This document shows positions 58,885 through 64,000 of a DNA stretch of 64,000 bases, piece after piece. The notes below the pieces were generated by a model. The model made no database searches. It saw nothing but the letters and a program-made list of their open reading frames with translations, and was not told the DNA's origin. A program made the translations under genes and the position numbers. Each line of letters starts with the position of its first letter. The stretch's first letter is position 1. Source of the DNA: Kozakia baliensis (GTDB taxonomy: Bacteria; Pseudomonadota; Alphaproteobacteria; Acetobacterales; Acetobacteraceae); the NCBI RefSeq assembly GCF_001787335.1, contig NZ_CP014674.1, positions 1,506,501 through 1,570,500 on the forward strand. Direction: 5' to 3'.

Positions 58885-60608
58885 GCAGCACTATAAGAAG
58901 CGAACTCACCGGCGTGCGTCCGGAAGAAGCTTATTCCGAGCAAGACATTGCGGGTTCGCACGTCAGCGCGGGAAGCGCCCTTAAAACCATTCTTGATGTC
59001 TGGCGTCCTTACCGCATTCGTCTGTTCATCGGTTTGTGCCTGTCCTTGCTGGCTTTGGCCTGCGGGTTGGCATTGATGGGGAGCGCTGGGTGGCGCATCT
59101 CCGCCATGGCGGTGGGCTTTTCCGCTGGTTACATGGTTCTGCGCCTCAGTGGACTAGGGCGCATTTTCCTTCGCTATTCCGAGCGGCTTTACGCTCATGA
59201 CGCAATGTTCCGCGCGCTCGCGGGGCTGCGCGTCTGGTTCTACCGCAAGCTGGCTCAAGGTGCTGCAGCGGGGCTCGGTTTCCGGCGTTCTGGCGATCTT
59301 CTCTCACGCCTCGTTTCGGATATCGAAACGCTAGACAATCTTTATCTTCGCCTCGCCGTGCCTTTGGCTGGTGCCGCGCTCACTCTGCCGGTGTTGGCTG
59401 TTTGCGCCTGGCGCGTCAGCGCACCGTTGGCCGTGGTATTGCTCGTTCTCTTTCTTTGCGCGGCACTCCTTTTGCCTTTTCTTGCTGCACGTCTAGCCCG
59501 CAAAAACAGCCACGAAATTCTTACCGCCGAATCGAATTTACGCATCGCATCCCTGGATCTCGCCATGGGACTACGGGAAGCGCGCGCCTTTGGTGCCGAG
59601 AAAACGCTGGTCGATCGTATCGAACGCGACCAGGAAGTCGTTTATGCCAGCCAAATACGTCAATCTCGTCGTCTGGCGGCTGCCGGCGCGTTGTCGTATC
59701 TGTGCGGCCAAGCAGCCATAATCGCTATTCTTGCCGCTCTTGCAGGCGTCGGTTTGCCTCATGTCGGTGCAATCGGTGGCATTGCGCTGTTGTTCTTGAC
59801 CATCGCATCTTTCGAAGGGGTGATGGGGCTGACACGGGCCGGATTGCTTGGTGGGCAGGTGGCTCATGCAGCCCAACGCGTGGTGGAAATTGCCGATCAA
59901 GCCGTTACCGATCGTTCCGCAACGCAACCCATGCCGACGAGCAATACGGTTATCTTCAAAAATGTTGGGTTCCGTTGGCAGGCTGATCGAAAGCCCGTTT
60001 TTCAAAATCTCGATCTGACCATTTCCTCCGGTGAGCGCGTCGCCATTATCGGCCCCTCCGGTATCGGCAAATCTAGCCTCGCCGCATTGTTGCTAAAGGT
60101 CGTCTCACCTGAATACGGCCAGATCACGCTGGGTGGCACAGACATCGCCAGCTTGGATACGGATGCGCTCCGGCATCGGATCGCTTGGCTGTCTCAAGCC
60201 ACGCACCTTTTCGATGATACGGTGCGCGGCAATCTGCTACTCGGCCGGACCGATCTTTCCGACGATGCTCTTTGGTGTGCGCTGGATAAGGCCGAGATCG
60301 GCGAAACCATTCGCGGTTTGCCTAAAGGGCTCGATTCATGGATCGGGGAAGGCGGCGCGCGTTTATCCGGCGGGCAGGGACGACGTATCGCTTTGGCGCG
60401 CACCTTGCTCATGGAAGCGCCGATCCTGATCTTGGATGAACCCGCCACGGGCCTGGATGCGGAAACGGAGCAAGCTTTCCTTCGCACTCTCAACAAAACC
60501 ACCCAGGGAAGAACCGTGATCCTCATCGCTCACCGCCTTATCGGCGTCGAGCAACTCGATCGGGTGTGGCGTCTGCAAGACGGCCACGCGGTCGCAGCGC
60601 CAATCTGA
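58881..60608 (+). CDS. cydC: CydC-type ABC exporter subunit
   Basis: The 575-residue half-transporter has membrane spans at about 45-310 (LFIGLCLSLLALACGLALMG, SAGWRISAMAVGFSAGYMVL) and an ABC domain (IIGPSGIGKSSLAALLLKVV, LSGGQGRRIALARTLL, ILILDEPATGLDAETE). The MGxSGWxIxxxA segment fits CydC. It partners with CydD. The next gene begins about 100 bases later. Confidence 0.87.
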   Translation: MSSTIRSELTGVRPEEAYSEQDIAGSHVSAGSALKTILDVWRPYRIRLFIGLCLSLLALACGLALMGSAGWRISAMAVGFSAGYMVLRLSGLGRIFLRYSERLYAHDAMFRALAGLRVWFYRKLAQGAAAGLGFRRSGDLLSRLVSDIETLDNLYLRLAVPLAGAALTLPVLAVCAWRVSAPLAVVLLVLFLCAALLLPFLAARLARKNSHEILTAESNLRIASLDLAMGLREARAFGAEKTLVDRIERDQEVVYASQIRQSRRLAAAGALSYLCGQAAIIAILAALAGVGLPHVGAIGGIALLFLTIASFEGVMGLTRAGLLGGQVAHAAQRVVEIADQAVTDRSATQPMPTSNTVIFKNVGFRWQADRKPVFQNLDLTISSGERVAIIGPSGIGKSSLAALLLKVVSPEYGQITLGGTDIASLDTDALRHRIAWLSQATHLFDDTVRGNLLLGRTDLSDDALWCALDKAEIGETIRGLPKGLDSWIGEGGARLSGGQGRRIALARTLLMEAPILILDEPATGLDAETEQAFLRTLNKTTQGRTVILIAHRLIGVEQLDRVWRLQDGHAVAAPI

Positions 60609-60706
60609 CGCCAGATTTGCCATATTGTTGACGTGAAGCGCTGTGCACGGCACGAACGAGACGTGACAGCCTTCCGCCGTGATGGCGACTCGAAAAGGAA
60701 ATAAAG

Positions 60707-61093
60707 ATGCGTCGTTCGTCTCTGATTCTTTCAATTTCCGCTTTGGCGGGTTTGGCAGCCTGCGCCAACACGAGCGACCGGGACCGTTACCCCGTCTTTT
60801 TCGATACCGCTTCGACGACAGTCTCTCCCTCGGGTAGCGATATCATCGCAAAAGCAGCCGCAGATGCCCGCCAGCAGCACGCACAGACCGTTCAGGTGAT
60901 CGGCCATGCGGGTGCGCGTGGTAATCTCTCGGCCGATGAACTGCTTGCCGTAACACGCGCCAAAAACGTTTCCTCAGTGCTCGCGCAAGATGGCGTCGGC
61001 AATGCTAAAATCACGCAAATCGCTCAGGCTCCCGCCAATAATCAGGATGCTTCGGTCGCCTCTCGTGTCGTTACGATCGAAATCGATCCTTAA
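60707..61093 (+). CDS. OmpA-like lipoprotein (small)
   Basis: The 128-residue product has a signal with the LAAC lipobox (MRRSSLILSISALAGLAACA) and an OmpA-C-like domain (VFFDTASTTVSPSGSDIIAK, TVQVIGHAGARGNLSADELL, AVTRAKNVSSVL). It may bind peptidoglycan like a Pal homologue, though the second Arg of the usual motif is not clear. An AAAGGAAATAAAG site precedes the ATG. Confidence 0.82.
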   Translation: MRRSSLILSISALAGLAACANTSDRDRYPVFFDTASTTVSPSGSDIIAKAAADARQQHAQTVQVIGHAGARGNLSADELLAVTRAKNVSSVLAQDGVGNAKITQIAQAPANNQDASVASRVVTIEIDP

Positions 61094-61120
61094 TCTCTCC
61101 TTTCAGGACGTCTTTCTGAA

Positions 61121-62962
61121 TTGCCGACTGATGATGTTGAAACTCTAATACGCTTTGAAAATGCGACGCCCGAAGATGTGCTGAGTCGCATCTTCGGCTT
61201 TTCCAGCTTTCGCGGTTTTCAGGCGGAAGCTGTCGCCTCGGCCATGCGTGGCGAGGATGCGCTCGTGCTTATGCCCACTGGCGGCGGCAAGAGCGTCTGC
61301 TATCAAATCCCCGCGCTTTGCCGCCCTGGAATGGGCCTGGTCATCTCACCGCTGATCGCCTTGATGGACGATCAAGTGGCTGCACTGCGCCAACTCGGCG
61401 TCAATGCTGCCGCGCTGCATTCGGAACTCGAAGCGGACGAACTGGCCCGCATTCGCTCTGACCTCAATCGCGGCGCTTTGGAAATACTGTACATCTCACC
61501 TGAGCGTCTTTTGTCGCCTGGCACCAGCGCTTGGTTGAGCCGTCAGCGGCTGTCGATTATCGCCGTGGATGAGGCGCACTGTATTTCTGCCTGGGGTCAT
61601 GAATTCCGGCCGGAATACCGCGCTTTAGCGAATCTGCCGGAAATCTTCCCCGGCGTTCCCCGTATGGCGCTGACGGCAACGGCCGATCCCAGAACGCGCG
61701 AGGATATTCTCCAAGCTTTGGGCATGGTCGACTCAAAGCAACTAACGGCCAGTTTTCATCGGCCCAATCTTTATATTTTCGTACGTCCCAAGACATCTGA
61801 GATCCGCCAACTTACCGAGGCGCTTGCCAATCGAGGCGATGGCGCTTCCATTGTGTATTGCGGCAGCCGCAACAAAACCGAACGCATCGCAAAAAGCCTG
61901 CGGGACAAGGGCTTCACCGCCTTACCATTCCATGCTGGCTTATCGCCTCAAGAAAAACGCGCCATTCTCACGCGGTTTCGTAGCGGCGAGCCGATCGTTA
62001 TCGTAGCGACCATCGCTTTCGGCATGGGCATCGACCGACCCGACGTGCGTTGTGTCGTGCATTTGGACATGCCTTCCTCGCCAGAAGCCTATTATCAGCA
62101 AATAGGCCGTGCCGGGCGTGACGGGCAAAGAGCTGACACCGTGCTGCTTTATGGCGGCGAGGACATGGCGCGTGCGCGTTATTGGCTGGAGCAGTCCAAC
62201 GCGCCGGACAGCGAAAAACGAGTCATGCAGCAACGGCTCGAAAGCATGATCGCTTTCACCGAGACCACAGGCTGCCGCACCCAGGCGCTTCTTGCCTGCT
62301 TTGGGGAGAACTTTCCTACGCCTTGCAGTCATTGCGATAACTGCCTCTCACCAATATCCGTTTTCGATGGCACGGAGGCTGCGCAGAAAGTTCTTTCTGC
62401 CGTTTATCGTACGAACCAACGTTTTGGAGCAGTGCATCTCACCACCGTTCTACGTGGGAAAATGACGGAAGCCGTAGAGCGGCATGCCCATCAACATCTT
62501 TCCGTTTTCGGCGTCGGTCGAGACAGAAGCGAGGCATGGTGGCGAGGGATTATTCGCCAGCTCATCGCCAGAGGCGCTCTGCGCATGAGCGGGGAGCACA
62601 ACACTCTGGGCCTTTCGCCGGAAGTTGCACGTCCCATTCTTCGTGGCGAAGAGAAGGTTATGCTGCGTGAAGATCCTATCGCCACTTTGCGCACCGGTGC
62701 TGCACTCAACACGGCACGCGCCGAGCAGGACGATCTTCCAGAAGAAGCGCGCCCACGTTTCGACGTTCTGCGCGCCTGGCGGCTCTCAGAGGCGCGCGAA
62801 CAAGAAATTCCGCCCTACATTATCTTTCATGACGTCGTTCTACGCGAAATCGCGAAGGAATTTCCGACGACCTTGGAACATCTCGGGCGCATCCGCGGTG
62901 TCGGCGGCTCGAAATTAGAGCGCTATGGAGACGCCGTTCTTGCTGCGTTACGCCAGATCTAG
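61121..62962 (+). CDS. recQ: ATP-dependent DNA helicase RecQ
   Basis: The 613-residue helicase has LVLMPTGGGKSVCYQIPALC (motif I), VDEAHCISAWGHEFRPEYRA (II), MALTATADPRTREDI (III), VIVATIAFGMGIDRPDVRCV (V) and YYQQIGRAGRDGQRADTVLL (VI). The Cys-rich zinc region CSHCDNC and a C-terminal HRDC domain (RLSEAREQEIPPYIIFHDVV) follow. It starts at a TTG at 61121, the only start in frame before the first motifs. Confidence 0.93.
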   Translation: MPTDDVETLIRFENATPEDVLSRIFGFSSFRGFQAEAVASAMRGEDALVLMPTGGGKSVCYQIPALCRPGMGLVISPLIALMDDQVAALRQLGVNAAALHSELEADELARIRSDLNRGALEILYISPERLLSPGTSAWLSRQRLSIIAVDEAHCISAWGHEFRPEYRALANLPEIFPGVPRMALTATADPRTREDILQALGMVDSKQLTASFHRPNLYIFVRPKTSEIRQLTEALANRGDGASIVYCGSRNKTERIAKSLRDKGFTALPFHAGLSPQEKRAILTRFRSGEPIVIVATIAFGMGIDRPDVRCVVHLDMPSSPEAYYQQIGRAGRDGQRADTVLLYGGEDMARARYWLEQSNAPDSEKRVMQQRLESMIAFTETTGCRTQALLACFGENFPTPCSHCDNCLSPISVFDGTEAAQKVLSAVYRTNQRFGAVHLTTVLRGKMTEAVERHAHQHLSVFGVGRDRSEAWWRGIIRQLIARGALRMSGEHNTLGLSPEVARPILRGEEKVMLREDPIATLRTGAALNTARAEQDDLPEEARPRFDVLRAWRLSEAREQEIPPYIIFHDVVLREIAKEFPTTLEHLGRIRGVGGSKLERYGDAVLAALRQI

Positions 62963-62967
62963 CTGTT

Positions 62968-63468
62968 TTATGGAGAGGTGGAGGGGGGCGTCTGCCGCAC
63001 TTCGAATTGCACCGTCAGGCTTGTTCCACCGAGGAAGGTAAAAGTAAGCGGCACTTTCGTTCCTACCGCGACGTCGGACGACATGCCCTGACACACCAAA
63101 TGATACCCGCCGACAGGAAAGACGAGGGGGATTTTAGGGGGGAGAGCGAAGTGAGACAGCAAATCAGCCGTGTGTGACGTTGATTCCTGCTCGCTATGAT
63201 GCGCGACGATGCTGCGACAATCTGGCGACGATACCCCTGTTATCAAATGCGCATCACGACTATTATTGGTAATCGTAAAAAACACGTTCGCCGCATCCCC
63301 GATATGCTCGGAACGACGCATCCACCCCATGACGGAAATATCTTTCGCGGCGTTCGCTTGCCCGGGGACGTTATCGTCCAGCGTCAATTCAGTGGCGCTG
63401 TAGGCAACGCCGCTTCCCACTATGCCAAAAGCAAGAACCGATAAGAGAAAACCTTGCGCTACCTTCAC
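62968..63468 (-). CDS. PCu(A)C-like periplasmic copper chaperone (motif degenerate)
   Basis: The 166-residue protein has a signal peptide (MKVAQGFLLSVLAFGIVGSG). It also has a PCu(A)C-type beta domain with FFTITNNSRDAHLITGVSSP, CRSIVAHHSEQES and PVGGYHLVCQGMSSDVAVGT. In active PCu(A)C proteins the GGYHxM site binds Cu(I); here it reads GGYHLV, and the early Met residues are not clear, so copper binding is doubtful. A GTG start with AGGAG 7 bases ahead is chosen. It is convergent with recQ. Confidence 0.68.
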   Translation of the reverse strand: MKVAQGFLLSVLAFGIVGSGVAYSATELTLDDNVPGQANAAKDISVMGWMRRSEHIGDAANVFFTITNNSRDAHLITGVSSPDCRSIVAHHSEQESTSHTADLLSHFALPPKIPLVFPVGGYHLVCQGMSSDVAVGTKVPLTFTFLGGTSLTVQFEVRQTPPSTSP

Positions 63469-63558
63469 CAATACGCTCCTTCTTGCACCGCGAACCGAAA
63501 TACAGGCGTAACGCTGCAAAGAATGCGGAGTGTCACGCGAGACTCTAGGAGGCTGTAA

Positions 63559-64000
63559 ATGCATTGTCCGTTTTGCGGCCATGAAGACACTCAGGTCAAG
63601 GATAGTCGCCCCACGGATGACGGCGCCGCGATCCGGCGGCGACGCGTCTGCACGGCCTGCGCTCAACGCTTTACCACGATCGAACGTGTGCAACTGCGTG
63701 AACTTGTTGTTACGAAAATGGACGGCCGCCGCGTGCCGTTCGACCGCGACAAACTCGCGCGTTCGATTCGGATCGCTCTGCGCAAACGCCCGATCGACGA
63801 GGAACGCCAGGAGCGCATCGTGAATGGGCTAGTGAGACAGCTCGAAGCCTCGGGTGATGCCGAGATTTCCTCATCCAAGATCGGCGAATTGGCCATGGAT
63901 GCATTGCATAATATAGACGGTGTCGCTTATGTGCGCTTCGCCAGCGTGTACCGCGATTTTCGCGAGGTGGAGGCGTTCTCGAAACTCCTCACCGACATGC
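63559..64000 (+). CDS. nrdR: Transcriptional repressor NrdR (partial, runs off window)
   Basis: The visible 147 residues hold the NrdR zinc ribbon ([40 protein letters not shown]) and the ATP-cone domain ([40 protein letters not shown]). NrdR senses ATP and dATP and represses ribonucleotide reductase genes. TAGGAGG lies ahead of the ATG. The 3' end lies outside. Confidence 0.93.
   Translation, partial: MHCPFCGHEDTQVKDSRPTDDGAAIRRRRVCTACAQRFTTIERVQLRELVVTKMDGRRVPFDRDKLARSIRIALRKRPIDEERQERIVNGLVRQLEASGDAEISSSKIGELAMDALHNIDGVAYVRFASVYRDFREVEAFSKLLTDM

Overview
This window is alphaproteobacterial chromosome carrying most of an integrated tailed phage. The host half suggests an acetic-acid-bacterium-like member of the Acetobacteraceae. 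The reasons are the PhyR-NepR-EcfG general stress locus, the DUF1013/TrcR cell-cycle regulator, an NAD-type isocitrate dehydrogenase, cydDC and the overall gene content. The class is well supported; the family is an inference.

Positions 1 to about 30140 are a prophage whose left end lies outside the window. From 1 to 16700, on the minus strand, lie the late genes, listed here from high to low coordinate: HNH nuclease, HTH protein, P27-type small terminase, large terminase, HK97 portal, protease and capsid, head-tail joining proteins, then a Mu-like contractile tail (terminator, sheath, tube, frameshifted assembly chaperones, tape measure with a lysozyme-like domain, gpN, gp44, gp45 and gp46 homologues). 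The particle is therefore a predicted myovirus with an HK97-type head and a Mu-type tail. From 17260 to 20730 is a leftward replication operon (primase, helicase-like NTPase and two small proteins). Its 3' side, 16977-17235, holds eleven copies of a GTTCACA repeat around an AT-rich core, a strong candidate for the phage replication origin. From 20730 to 22940 is a control region with two divergent HTH regulators that share repeated 15-bp operators. From 22935 to 28655 is a tightly coupled rightward operon. It encodes a ParB-like protein, a proteasome-like Ntn hydrolase, a small excisionase-like HTH protein, three very small membrane proteins and several unknowns. A P4-type tyrosine integrase (28758-29972, minus) closes the element, with a weak attachment-site candidate near 30104-30143.

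Positions 30335-64000 are host DNA. They hold metQNI (methionine uptake), a lytic transglycosylase, a five-gene minus-strand cluster uvrD-prmA-GNAT-aminopeptidase P-icd, a degenerate and an intact RadC flanking a HAD phosphatase, purE-purK, a YdcH-like protein, trcR, hsp20 with a possible ROSE-type leader, rpmE, mscL, secD-secF, a Gfo/Idh oxidoreductase and an Uup-type ABC-F protein. Next comes a complete stress-signalling locus (phyR, two EcfG-like sigma genes, a 59-codon nepR and a membrane HisKA_2 kinase), then cydDC, an OmpA-like lipoprotein, recQ, a PCu(A)C-like protein and the 5' part of nrdR.

The items most worth a second look are the iteron array, the phage proteasome-like hydrolase, the operator families of the prophage switch, the tail-chaperone frameshift site, and the two-sigma stress locus. 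All calls come from reading the sequence; no database search was run.
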